Source: Aquanectria penicillioides
Taxonomy: Eukaryota > Ascomycota > Sordariomycetes > Hypocreales > Nectriaceae
Assembly: GCA_003415625.1 (NCBI GenBank)
Contig: PYIU01000003.1
Location: 310,001-374,000 of the forward strand
DNA: 64,000 nt
Direction: 5' to 3'
Below are positions 1 to 11,093 of the stretch, one piece after another; positions within the stretch are counted from its first letter, which is position 1; the number at the start of each line of letters is the position of its first letter. Under the pieces are notes generated by a model, which worked only from the letters and a program-made list of their open reading frames with translations, did no database searches and had not been told where the DNA came from. The position numbers and the translations under genes were made by a program.

Positions 1-1233
1 ATACACTGGGTGTCTTCATCTTTGGCCGGCTTATCAAGGGCGCGGGCGAGGGTTTATTCTTGAGCAATGTGTACGTTCAGGTATCAGAAATGTCTCCCTC
101 TCGTGTCAGGGGCATTATGACTGCCCTACCCCAGTTCTTCATCGTTCTGGGTCTTGTCATGGGATATTTTTCATGCTACGGTACTGCTCGCCTAGGTTCG
201 TCGTCATTATCCTGGCGCATCCCAATAGCGTCTGCGTCCTTTCTCGGAGTTGTTCTGTCGATGACGTATTGGGCGGTTCCCCCTTCGCCTCGATGGTTGC
301 TAAGCAAGGGGAAACGAGAGGAGGCGGGTATAGTTTGTGAACGGTTGGGCCTTGATTCGTCTGAGAGAGAGGAAATATTCGGTCGATCATCAGTCGAAAT
401 TTCGGAGAATAATCTCAACGTTACACTAAGGCAAAGCCTACAGCAGACGTTTTCCGGCTTTCGTGATGCGTTTTCTGCGCCTTTCCGGAGCAGCACAGCA
501 TTTTGCTGTTTCATTATGGCTATGCAACCATTCAGTGGAATCGATGGTATCCTATACTATGCCCCGATCCTGTTCAAACAAGCCGGCCTCGGTGGTGATC
601 AAGCTTCGTTTCTGGCTTCAGGGGCATCTGCACTTGTGATATTGGGTGTAACGATCCCTGCGATGCTCTTGGCAGATCATTGGGGCCGGCGAGCATCCAG
701 CCTGCTCGGTGGAGTGCTCATTACCATATTGATGCTGGTTATGGGCTCGCTCTTCGCTGCAGGTCAAGTTCACAGCAATGGTGGCGCAGGAAAGTGGGTT
801 GTTATTGTATCCATTTATCTATTCGCCATCGTCTTCAATGGAACTTGGGCCATTGGGTTTCGGACATTCGTGGTGGAGAGCTTGCCCAGAAGGACCAGAA
901 GTAGTGCTTCTAGTTTAGCACAAGGCACTAATTGGGTAAGTGTTATTTCAATAAGTTCCTTATCATGATGATTCTCTACTGATCATTCCCTTGAAGATAT
1001 CCAACTGCATAGTGGCACTAATTACTCCGGTGCTCATATCAAAATCGACCTTTGGAGCATACTATCTGTTTGCGTTCTCCTCCCTATTTTGCACCGTCAT
1101 CATCTCAATTTTTATGGTGGAGACTCGAGGGGATAGCCTTGAGGTGATCGAGCGACGCCATCCGAGTAGAGCTCGTGCAACCGGAGTTTCGATCCAAAAC
1201 CTCCAATTACGGAGGATCGGATTGAACGAGTAG
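1..1233 (+). CDS. MFS sugar porter, 3' part (5' end outside window)
   Basis: Carboxy-terminal part of a 12-helix major facilitator of the sugar porter family, a plasma-membrane proton/sugar symporter or facilitator. The frame is open from base 3, so the gene begins before the window. Visible family marks: GRLIKGAGEG then SEMSPSRVRG in the first half, PPSPRWLLSKGK before the central loop, QPFSGIDGILYYAP opening helix 7, DHWGRR between helices 8 and 9, and the tail VETRGDSLEVIE, a variant of the PETKGxxLEE signature. A 61-nt intron (936-996, GTAAGT donor) joins codon TGG to ATATCC without changing phase. The tail after the signature is short. Codon use is less GC-biased than in genes further right. 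The substrate cannot be told from sequence; hexose, disaccharide or quinate-type porters are all possible. Confidence 0.85.
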
Positions 1234-1327
1234 ATAGTTGTCCAGTTGGCAGTGGAATCGATTGAGTTCTGACGGAATATTGAAGAGTAGATTTATTTAA
1301 TGTTATGCAAAAAGTAGTGATTTCGTG

Positions 1328-3169
1328 TCATATTCTAGCTGCTTCCAAATCTTCTTCGAGGAGACTAATTACTGCGACACAGGCCTCTCTCTGAAACCCG
1401 CCTTCCGCAGCTGCACTTGAATTCTGGTAAAAGTCAGACCTAATGCACTTCTCTACTGCACTGCGATAGCCTGAGCCCCCCAGAGTATCAAGTCGTCCCA
1501 GCAGCTTCATAGCCATTTCATAATCTGAGATAAAGTCGGGCATGTCTCCAGTCCCGGATTCTTGTGATTTTGGCGGTGATGCATCGATCACCCTCCCCAG
1601 CATAAGTTCAATCAGGAGCATTCCAAGAGCCAAGAGTGCTCGCTTATTCTTCATCATCGGAGATTCGTTCTTATTCAACGATGGATGTTCAGGAAACTGC
1701 TTCAGAACCAGGGCTTCACGATAGATTGGCATGCCATGTTTTCGAGCAATGAAAATCCCATCGTGTGAGGGCGCTGAATCTATCCATGGCGTCCCATGTA
1801 GCTGTAGGACACTACATGCGATTATCCACGCCAGGTATAATTTATCTCCATACAGCAGAGGAGACCGAGAACCTGTTTGATCCATGAGAATATCTCTCAG
1901 GGAAACTAATGACCAGCCATCACCTTGACCGAGTTGTTCAAAGGCGTAAACGCCATATTCTCGGCGCTTGTGTGCAAGAAAGGCGTTGATGTTGCCATAG
2001 CAATCACCAGTTTGGTGCTTTTCCGACTTAAGGATAGCCTCGCAGAAGTTGTCTATATGTCGTGGTTGTTTGGCAGTATCCGAGTTCCAACTAGACTCCA
2101 ACTTCGGACTCGTAAGGGGTGAATTATATATTGATGAGCCAGAATCGAGGCTCAGTCCCGTAAGTTCTTCCACAAGTGGCGACGGCATAGAGAATTTGAC
2201 GCTTTTTGTAGATGTCGCCAGACTGATATGGGAACCGGGCCCCCATGTCTTGTACTTGTACTTTGGCTCCTGGGCCAGCTGAAGAACAACTTCATTCCAT
2301 TCACACATCTTTCTTTCCTCTGAATTTCTGGTATGTGAAATAACAAGCCGAAATTGCAGCTCGTTCATGACCTGTTCATCGTCATCCTGGGGGATAACCG
2401 CCCGGGTCGGAGGCGTCACTCGAAGACCAACATCGTGCCGCACAGCACATTCGCAATCCAACGTTGATCTCAGTGCTCTGTATATGCTTCCTGAAATATC
2501 TTGCATTAATTTATATAACCTTCCCTTGGAACGGCGCCGGCGGTCGGGCTCTAATTCGACATTCATTGCCGTAGACTTCTGCAGCAAGGAGACACCATCT
2601 CGAACCCGGGTGAGAAGGTCTTGATAAATTGATCGCTGCAATATGAAAGCAGCTTGCTTGAATAGCTTTTCGATCGTGTTGGACTCAGTCCATCGGACCT
2701 AGCTGGGCGTCAACACGGGTCAAATTTCCAGTTTCTACTGAACCAAAATTACTCAAATCAACGTATGCAAGGTGAGGCTTACTTTGCCATCAAGACCCAT
2801 GCCCAGTTTTGCCATCATTTCCTGAATAGCGACCAGCATATCCTCAACAGCTTCTTGAAATACTTTGTGTGATTTCCATAAGCGTAGCCGGATTTTGTTG
2901 GAAATCTCATCTCTCTTCCACAGGTCACCAAAGGGATCATCTATCATGTCCTCAATCTCGCTTGGGTGAGCGATGCCGACAAGAAGCTTCTCGAACACAT
3001 TTTCGAGGTTGATAATCTCCGTATTGAGGCTAGATATCAGACTCTTCAGCTCTCTTTTGTAATGCCGCAACTTCTTGATCGTGCTCGCGCCCCTCATGTA
3101 GGCCTCGAGCGCAGAGACGATGAGGGGCAAGCTACCAAGCACGATGCCAGCGACCTCGAACCCAGACAT
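1328..3169 (-). CDS. DUF7580-type protein with N-terminal helical bundle
   Basis: Two exons, 3169-2783 and 2698-1328, joined by an 84-nt intron (donor GTAAGC, acceptor CTAG) in phase 0, give 585 residues. The ATG at 3169 begins MSGFEVAGIVLGSLPLI, the amphipathic/helical start typical of fungal proteins annotated with DUF7580 or HeLo/STAND-like N-terminal domains. Residues 1-130 look all-helical. The C-terminal half (about 300-560) has a decayed protein-kinase look, with a stretch LGMLLIELMLGRVID like kinase subdomain IX but no catalytic HRD or DFG. Function is unknown. Related N-terminal bundles occur in incompatibility and cell-death proteins, so a signalling role is an inference only. It is divergent from the zinc-finger/UBL/BAG gene with 280 bp between start codons, so the two may share control. 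Confidence 0.75.
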
Positions 3170-3449
3170 GATTTGATAGGTACGGTAAACTCGTTGAGAA
3201 ACGAGCTCAGCCTCCCGCTGACTAGATTTGCAATTAGGCTGAGCTGAGGGGAAGCCATGATCGTGATGAGGAACGGATAGACCATGTTCCGAAACCAGGG
3301 TCAGGTTACACCGTGTCAGCCATGATTGGCTAGCGGCTCGGTTGGAGGAGTCAGGTGTTCAGCCTATTTTCTCCGCTTCTCGCAACCAGAGCCTCACGAG
3401 GCTATGTCCATATGGAAATTTATTACTTTCCACCATTGATGAAGGCTTG
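3170..3449. promoter_or_regulatory. Shared divergent promoter region
   Basis: 280 bp lie between the DUF7580 start codon (minus strand) and the chosen ATG of the zinc-finger/UBL/BAG gene (plus strand). Both 5' leaders and promoters must fit here. No clear TATA box or repeated operator was recognised. Confidence 0.4.
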
Positions 3450-6400
3450 ATGGCAACCGTTGTAGCCAACGTCTCGGTCTGCTTGCAGGGGTTCCGGGAT
3501 CTCTGCCAGGCCCTGGCGGCTACAGAAGAGTCGGAACACTTGAAGGATATGCCTCTGCCCAAAATCGAAGATGAGTTTAGCAGATTCAAGGTATGGACCG
3601 GAAATATCGGGGCACATCAGACCGGCCGGAGCTCGCTTGACTACCGTCTTCGAGATGCATCGCATGTCCGGAAGCATGTCGTCAATTTACTTCAAGATAT
3701 AGTAGAATCTTTAACCGATGGTAACTGAGGGTTCTTCAATGTTATTTTAAGTCAGTGATCTAACAGTCTTTAGCAACTGAAATCGTTTCTGGGGAGTCCG
3801 TTCCATGGGACCAAGACTCTGCAGACGATTCGTCTGAAGCGGGAGAATTTGATGAAGACTTGAGGTTGGAATCAGCCATGCAATCCGAGTTGTCACAGAT
3901 CTTGATGAGCTTAGTCGAAGCGACAAACTGTCTGTTTCGGCTCTCGGTGTCTATCCGAAATCCCGCACCCCACGATAGATTCAAAAAGTCAACATTCACC
4001 GACACTTCTCACTTCGAACGTCATGATATTGCACACGTCCTGGCCAAGTTCCCTTCGGCAAGAACCGAGCTGATTGAAAGGCTCGGCAAAGCAAATTCGC
4101 GCAGACGTCAATATTTCAAGTATAGGGAAAAGCATCATGAAAAATTAGCAACAGGTTTGGAACAGGAGAGCGAGGTTGTTGAAAAAAGTACCGGAAAAAG
4201 TACCATTGCGTCTTCCATTCCAGAGCATCTGAAGGAAGTAATTTCTCGTGATAGTTCGGACACCTCCGTTCTAGACGAAGATAGATTTTCAGACTCTGGC
4301 GTCACACAAACCTCATACGCAGCTTCTTTCATAGGTTCAGGAAGACGAAAAGTACCACCATTGCCTCAGCAAGCTAGTGACGGCCCTTTCGAGTGCCCAT
4401 TCTGTTTCATGATGATATCAGTAACCACCACAGCAGCTTGGGAGTATGATATGCATACCTTACTATTCTCATCCGGTTCTAATGTCATTCGCAGGCGTCA
4501 CGTTCTCGGAGATCTCCGGCCGTACATATGTTTATTCACAGATTGTCCAACTCCGGACCAAGATTTTCATAAACGACACCAATGGCTTAGCCATATTCAA
4601 CATCACCACTGGAAAGTCTGGATCTGTCAGCTGGGTTGCAGCGAGTCTTTCGAATCTGGGCCACAGATGAAAGATCACATTGTCAAAACCCACGCAGAAA
4701 AATTAGCATCAACGCAGATCCAAACCTTGCTAGGCCTTTGTGAACAGAGAAGACCTTTCGACGGCTCTGCAGAGTGCCCATTATGCCATGAGCCTCAACA
4801 TTCTTTAAAGATGTATCAAAAGCATGTAGGACGACACCAATTAGATCTGGCACTTTTTTCCTTGCCAGCGATTATGACAGAAGATGACGGAAGGGACTCC
4901 AACCCGAATGCTGTCCCTGATTATTATTCAAGTGGCTCAGACGGAGCGTGGATAGACGCCCCCCCTGAAGCCATGGTTGCATCAAAGTTGTCCAAGTGGG
5001 TAATGAAAAGGATGTCTCCAAATAGTGAAAATCAGCATACCCCAACTGATGCTGAACTCCAACATCAAGCGCGGTTAATATTATTTTCCAGGTGCGCATT
5101 CACTAGTTAGGAGGTGTCGTTGCTCTAAGCTGATGTCTATCGCAGTGATGACCCGTGGAATCCGACACCCGCTGATAATCCCGAATGGTTGATACGATTC
5201 AAGACTGAAGTCGGTATTCTTAAGAAAGAAAGTCCGAACGAATCAGCTTCTCCAAGAGAGGATGATATCGAGCTAGAAAAAAGTGACGACCCAACCGCTG
5301 ATATTTCATTGCCGGCCAAAAACACATCCCAAAATATATCGCGCCATCGAATGCTCCCCCTCAACCCAGACGGGCTAGAGTTCGATTCTTCTGATGGAGA
5401 GATATTCGTGAAGGAGGAAGCTAAGCCCAGACCCGAAGACAAAGCGGCGATGGAAAATGGCATGGCCGAGGTGCGCAGAGCACTTGGGCCTGATGCTAGC
5501 AGAGTCACAACAAATCAGATCCGAGACGCACTCCGGCATTATTACTACAATATCCAGCAGTCAGTCGCATATCTGACAAAGACCTACATTACCCCAACAT
5601 CAGAATCGGGCCCAAAGAATATCTCAGAAGACACATCTGGCCCGGTCGATTTGACTGCTTCGCTTACAGAAAAGGATCACATAGTAGTTAGAGTCGGAAC
5701 AGTTACCTATCCCTTTCATTTTTCGGCTTACAGCATCGCGAGCGGGCAGATACGAGTTGCGCATATCCAGGTCTCAATTGCACATCGACTGAAGATGCCA
5801 GAACATTCGGAGAGGGACATAAAGCTATATTATCAAGGCAAGCATTTGGCGAAATCCGGCGAAACGCTGCATAAATATGGCATCCGCAGTGATAGCGAAA
5901 TTGAAGCCGTGTTACCAGCAGTCAACTTCGACGCAGAACCGGTTCGCGAAAGACTCAGACGATTAGAGGATTTCGTGTCCGTTGTCGGCCAGAGCCCTCC
6001 CAAGGCGGACGGGAATGAATACTCTGATTCGGATGAGAGGAACGAAACATCGATTCCTACCAGGCCAAGGGGCGACAAGGACAAGGCACCAAGCGTTGAC
6101 CTGCAGGACTCAGACATGGCTGGAAGAGCCCAACCCGAAGCCCCTCAAGGCGAACAACGCTTCGAAAGCGAGCGAGAGGAGCTACTTAGGATTCTCTCTG
6201 ATTCCAAGCGTACCAAGGGTACCAAGGAAAAGAAGAAGGTCGACATGGACGCGAGCGGGAAGCGCAAGGTGCCTGCGAAAGGCAGGGCCAGCACCAACAT
6301 GGAAGAGGGGATTGACACAGCCAAGAGACCTTATACGGCAGCGTTCCAGAGGCACAATACCCCAGTCCGGGAGACGACGAGACCATCCAAGAGTCCAGGA

Positions 6401-6660
6401 AACAGTTGGACAACATTGCTTCCGAGTGGAGTGCGAAATGGCAACCACGCATCCAACAATTCATTGATAGTCCACCAGAAGACGCAAAAGTACGCGGAAA
6501 CGAGCACCTCAAGCTCGTAGAACAAATCCTTGAACGGGTAATGATGGCGCTTGACAGCGTTGATAGTGCAGGTAGCGCAGAACTACGGGCCTACAGGAAA
6601 AATCTTGTGAAAGGCGTTCACGCGGATCTGAGGAGACTAGACATTGCCCTGAATGAGTGA
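3450..6660 (+). CDS. Multidomain C2H2 zinc-finger / UBA-like / ubiquitin-like / BAG-like protein
   Basis: Exons 3450-3720, 3774-4443, 4495-5091 and 5146-6660 give about 1017 residues if one missing base is allowed near 6360-6363 (CCCC run); then the frame closes exactly at the TGA ending 6660. Domains: residues 1-90, a fungal helical domain with GRSSLDYRLRDAS; about 293-436, three Cys2His2-like units (CPFCF, CLFTDCPTPDQ, CQLGC, CPLCHE with paired His); about 513, WNPTPADNPEWL; about 616-660, a UBA/HBS1_N-like helical motif (IRDALRHYYYNIQQSVAYL); about 690-770, a ubiquitin-like fold (IKLYYQGKHLAKSGETL); about 935-1016, a BAG-like three-helix end (LVEQILERVMMALDSVD). The 51-nt intron 4444-4494 is in frame and easily missed. 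UBL+BAG proteins normally bind Hsp70 and the proteasome. The whole combination suggests a chaperone or degradation adaptor with nucleic-acid or protein-binding fingers. Function is inferred. Confidence 0.7.
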
Positions 6661-9600
6661 TACCCCGTAAAGAGATGAATCATACGGTTAATGGAGACTC
6701 CGCTTTAGGCTGACTCGTTTTCTCTCCCAATCAAGTTGCTACGTGTCTCAGTGATGCATCTTTTGACGCAAATCCACGTATACCACCATGCTGATGCTAA
6801 TGCCAGCCTTGATGCAGCCCCCGTGCCTCTCAGGAGAGCCCTCGAGCCAGACATCGAACAGTGGCAAGCGGCAAGGCTTAGGGCCAAGCCATATCTCCGC
6901 GATCAGACTTGACAGGGCTCGACATAATACTCCCTTTGCCGGGCCGGTGTGATTCTGGTTTACCCTTGTCGCATACTGAAGAATGCTGGAGAACGACTAC
7001 GGCAGAACTTCTCGTGTAAGCGTATACCCCGCATGGCCTATCATGAGATCGTTGCCCAAACAGTCATAGCGGGCATCCCAAGATCGGTAGCGAAGCGAAT
7101 CCGTAGGCTTCTGAATCTGCCACGGCTTGGCTCTCGTTGACAGCGAAGCGCCGGCGCGATTCGAGCGAGGAAAAAAGAAACACAAATCAGAGCATGGCTG
7201 TTTGCTGGATTCAAGCCATGGCTGTGTCTTGTCCGCTTGCCCGGCTGCAGAATGCTACTGTGGCGCAAACTGGCAGCGCACTAAACTCGTGGTGCTCAGC
7301 TCAACGCAGCCCCGAGGCTGCCTCACCTCCCCTTCAGGTTCTTGAAGAGGTAACGTATGAATGCAGCAGAGAGCCCAAGGGCAACCCCCCCCCCCCGCCC
7401 GCCGTGAGACCCCTGTATTTCGCTTACATCCGGTGCACATAACCTGATCGGCAGTGAGGAGGCCCTGGAGGCTGCTGCACAGCAACTCTGCCTTGGGAAT
7501 CCGAACAGAAGAGAGGAGACTGGGGTGGGGAGGAGAGAAACCGGGGACGGGGGGAGGGGTTGAGCGAGCGTGTGCAGCGAGCAGCGGTGAGCGAACGTGC
7601 AGCAAACTGCTCAATCAGTCGAAAGCATGCAATTGATGCAGGACTGGGAAAAGAGAAGGGGTCATTTATTACCTATAGTAACCGTGGTAACAGAATACAG
7701 GGAGGTTCATCCAGGGATGGATTGCGAAGATGATGGACGTAGGTTGCTGAATTGTCGCAACGTTATTGATTATATTTTAATTTAATTGTGAGAACGTGAC
7801 GCTGACCAACCGATCGACTGATTGACTGACTTGTCGTTTCCAAGAGACGGCCCAAAGACAACAACAACAACAACAACAACAACACGTGATTGATCTCTGT
7901 GTAGCAAACAGCAACACTGTTTTTCTCTCTCTCCCTCTCTCTCTCTCTCTCCGCTTCTGCTTATTGTCGTTATGGAGTACGCGGACGCTGTACGAATAAG
8001 TTACATACATACAGGGAGAGAGAAAAGAAACAACATTAGGCCCTGGTCCTGGCTGGCACACTAATCTCGTCATCCCCTCCACCCCGCGCTTTAGCTGTCT
8101 GCTGACGGCTCGGCGGACAAGCGAGCCAAGTCGGGAAGGCTAAGGCTAAGGAGGGCCAAGGACAAGCTAAAAATCTCGATGGCATGGCAGTGGGATTAGC
8201 ATGACAAGGCACTGGAGCATTGGCCTCTCGCCGTTGACGTCCAGGTCGTTTTGGCATATAAAGTGGAGGTGGGTTCAAAGTCTCCGAGCCCATGATGGAA
8301 CGATGAGATGTCTCGCAATGTGATGACGGTGCGGCCCAGCGAGATGGCCGAGATGACGAAGGAGTGGTGTTAGGCGAGCGGCCCAGAAAGGAAATACAGT
8401 CATCTTCGCATCTCGCATTGGCGCATTGGCGTCCATCACAGCGCCGTGCAGCTCAACCGCAACTTTTGTGGCCCGGAATCGAACCAGTCCATGGCAAGGT
8501 CCTCTCTCCCAGGGCCATGCTGCCCAGGCCGAGAGCCTGCGGACACGAGGCCGCTGTGATTCGGCGTTCGCCAAGCCCATGTCTCGCGAGGGGGGCGGGA
8601 ATACAAGACGGTGATCCTATTTCCAGAACAAAACCAAAAGCGCTCCTCCTGCTGTAGTTATGCCATTGCCACCCCCCTCTCCCTGCGTGCAGCTAACTCT
8701 TGGCTATTAACCTTGAAAACATCCTTGATTCGCGGCCCTGTCCCTGCCCACCGGAATAGCTCAGTTGAGGAGCACGCTCGGTTCAGCAGCGGCCTCTCAC
8801 AGATCAGCTCCGACGCATAGTGCAGATCTCTGTGGGCTGACTCGTCGCGAAGCCATTGGTCTTTTGACGCTTTCTTCTGCTCTCGGGGAAACAAGAAAAG
8901 TAACAACACCAAGGAGGGGGGAAGATGAAGGAAGTAAAATACAACACACACGCCAGCACACGCATAATCACACAAACACTCATACTGTACCAACAAAAAA
9001 AAGGATGAAATAAATAAATACTCAATGCCTATTAATCAAACCCAAACTCAGAAAAGATCACTAGGTTCCGCTCCAAGTGGACACCCACGAGGCCGAGTCG
9101 GACAGACATTGGTCTGGCATGCAACCGTCCTGTGTGGTGCATCCAGACATACACACATACATAGCCGTGCATCCCTAGTACACCACATACGCTCCATGCC
9201 GTACACACGCTACGGCACTGTCTCGTATGGAACCGTGTGCACACTACTGTACGTAAATCACTACAAGACTAAAACACACGCTGCTCGATACAACGAAGCG
9301 TCGGTCTCCTTGCGTTGCCTCGAGCACCTCGCCGTCCAATCCGCGTCCCCGGCCGCCGCCCAGCTGAGTTGTCGCCTGCATAGACATGATCGGGGTGTGA
9401 AGCAAAGGCTCACGACGGCATTCGTACATGTAGGGATCCGTACAGTACATACAGTACCTACACGGGCGTGTGCGTGCCTTGTCCTGCCAGTTTGCCCAAG
9501 ACTATCGAAATGAGGACGGGAGTGCGACCAGTCTCAGTGGGCAGCCAACATGCAGCAGCCTTACATCGATGAACCCCGATTCCCAGCGTGGGGCCTCGTG

Positions 9601-11093
9601 TTACCATACTTGCCCACCAGGAGCACGTCGGTGTATTCCTCCATCCATCCATGCGTGCGGATATATTGTACGTACAGTACATACATCTATCCCATGTACG
9701 TACATCCGCACATTGCGCAAGTTTGCAGAGCAGCCTGGGGTTTTTCTTCTTCCTTTTTGTTCTCCCCTTTACAGTGGGCAGCGTGTGTCGTAATACTCCC
9801 GAACTCCGATTCTGCTCGCCTTCGGCCTGCATACTTGGCTTGGGAAAATACGAGCCTCTCGCCAGCGTGTCCCGCTCCGGGTGCTGCATACCCAGAAGCC
9901 CAACGCCATGCAGATGGCTTTATTTCTTTCTTGTCTCCCATCTCAGGCACCAGGAACCAGACGGGACGCCTGCGGCAAGCCGTGTCCGTGTCTGTCGCGC
10001 GCTCCCGTCCGTTCCTCAAATCAGTGTCGGGTCGCGACCCGAACGACACTGGGACACGCACACCACCACACTATCCCGCTCTCTCACACACACATGGACG
10101 CACACGCAAACTGGTGGTCCGCCCCAAGCTCTAACCCCTCCGAAAAAGAAACAAAACAAAAGCTCCTGCTGCTGGAGCCGCCGCCACTATCCCGGCAACC
10201 CAGGTGGTGGCGACATGGCTTAGGGGGGCCTTGGCCCGCAAAATGGGAAAATCTACTGAGGCGAATGCCCCAAACGCGCGTTCGCCCCCCCCCCATACGG
10301 CCCCAATTGCCGACAACTGTGATGGCATGGCCCAGCAATACATGTATCTATCGGACGCGGGCCGTAAGTGGGATCGACCCTAACTAAGCTAGGACCGGGA
10401 GAGCTGGGGAGCATGGGAGCATAGGAGCATGGGCTGAACCTAGGCCTGTACGCCACGTTCCCCTGGTGCGAGTGGCACAATGCCGGGCGAGATATTGGCT
10501 TGGCGCAGCTGAGTTCGTCATGATGGACGCTGGTCCAGAGGTGAAGAGAAGAGCAGGCTGAGCAGCAGAAGAGAGCATGGGCCAGAGCAGCAAAGAAAAA
10601 AGAGCGGAGATGCTCTCGCTGATGTCTAGGATCCAGATGCTGGGGGCCCAGGTCCGGGTCCGGGGGTTCCACCGCATGCACATGCACATCCGCATCCCAG
10701 CCTTGCCTTGCCGTTGTGGGTTGAGGTTTTTTGTCTTTTTTGCCCTGTTGGTGCCAAAGCACACGCATCTTTTGCACGATGCTCAGCTCAGCACCACGCA
10801 CCTGCGTCCATGACAGGTGTGTGTGTGTGAGAGGAGGTGTGAGGAGGCGGCCGAGTGGGCGTGTGGCCGTGGGTTGCGTCGGCGCGGCACCACCGCATAT
10901 CATCATGTATATATCCCCAGCTCCCGCGCTGGTGGTCTCCAAGGCGATGGAAGAGAGCTAAACCCATCACGCCGGAACGCAGTCCTCGATCTAGTCTGCT
11001 TCAGACTCGTCCGCTCGTTCTCAAACTCCAGCCAGTCGTTCGTTTCGAATCTGCCCCTCCCTCCCCGTCCTCCCCGTCCTCCCCGCAGCAGCC
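6661..11093. other. Gene-poor spacer
   Basis: 4.4 kb with overlapping open frames on both strands, none with recognisable domains, signal peptides or splice structure. It holds a CAA microsatellite (about 7858-7883), a CT-rich tract (7921-7950) and many low-complexity patches. A TATATATC-like element near 10907-10915 and the pyrimidine/CCGTCCTCC-rich leader before 11094 probably belong to the chitin deacetylase promoter. Confidence 0.6.
7858..7883. repeat. (CAA)n microsatellite
   Basis: Uninterrupted trinucleotide repeat of about eight units in non-coding DNA. Confidence 0.9.

Noticed and set aside
8470..8530. tRNA-like T-arm on the minus strand (GGTTCGATTCCGGG)
   Set aside because: The anticodon and acceptor stems do not pair; probably chance or a very old remnant.
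9025..10942. Several long overlapping open frames on both strands (up to 229 codons)
   Set aside because: Mutually overlapping, low-complexity, no domain or signal peptide; expected in GC-balanced non-coding DNA.
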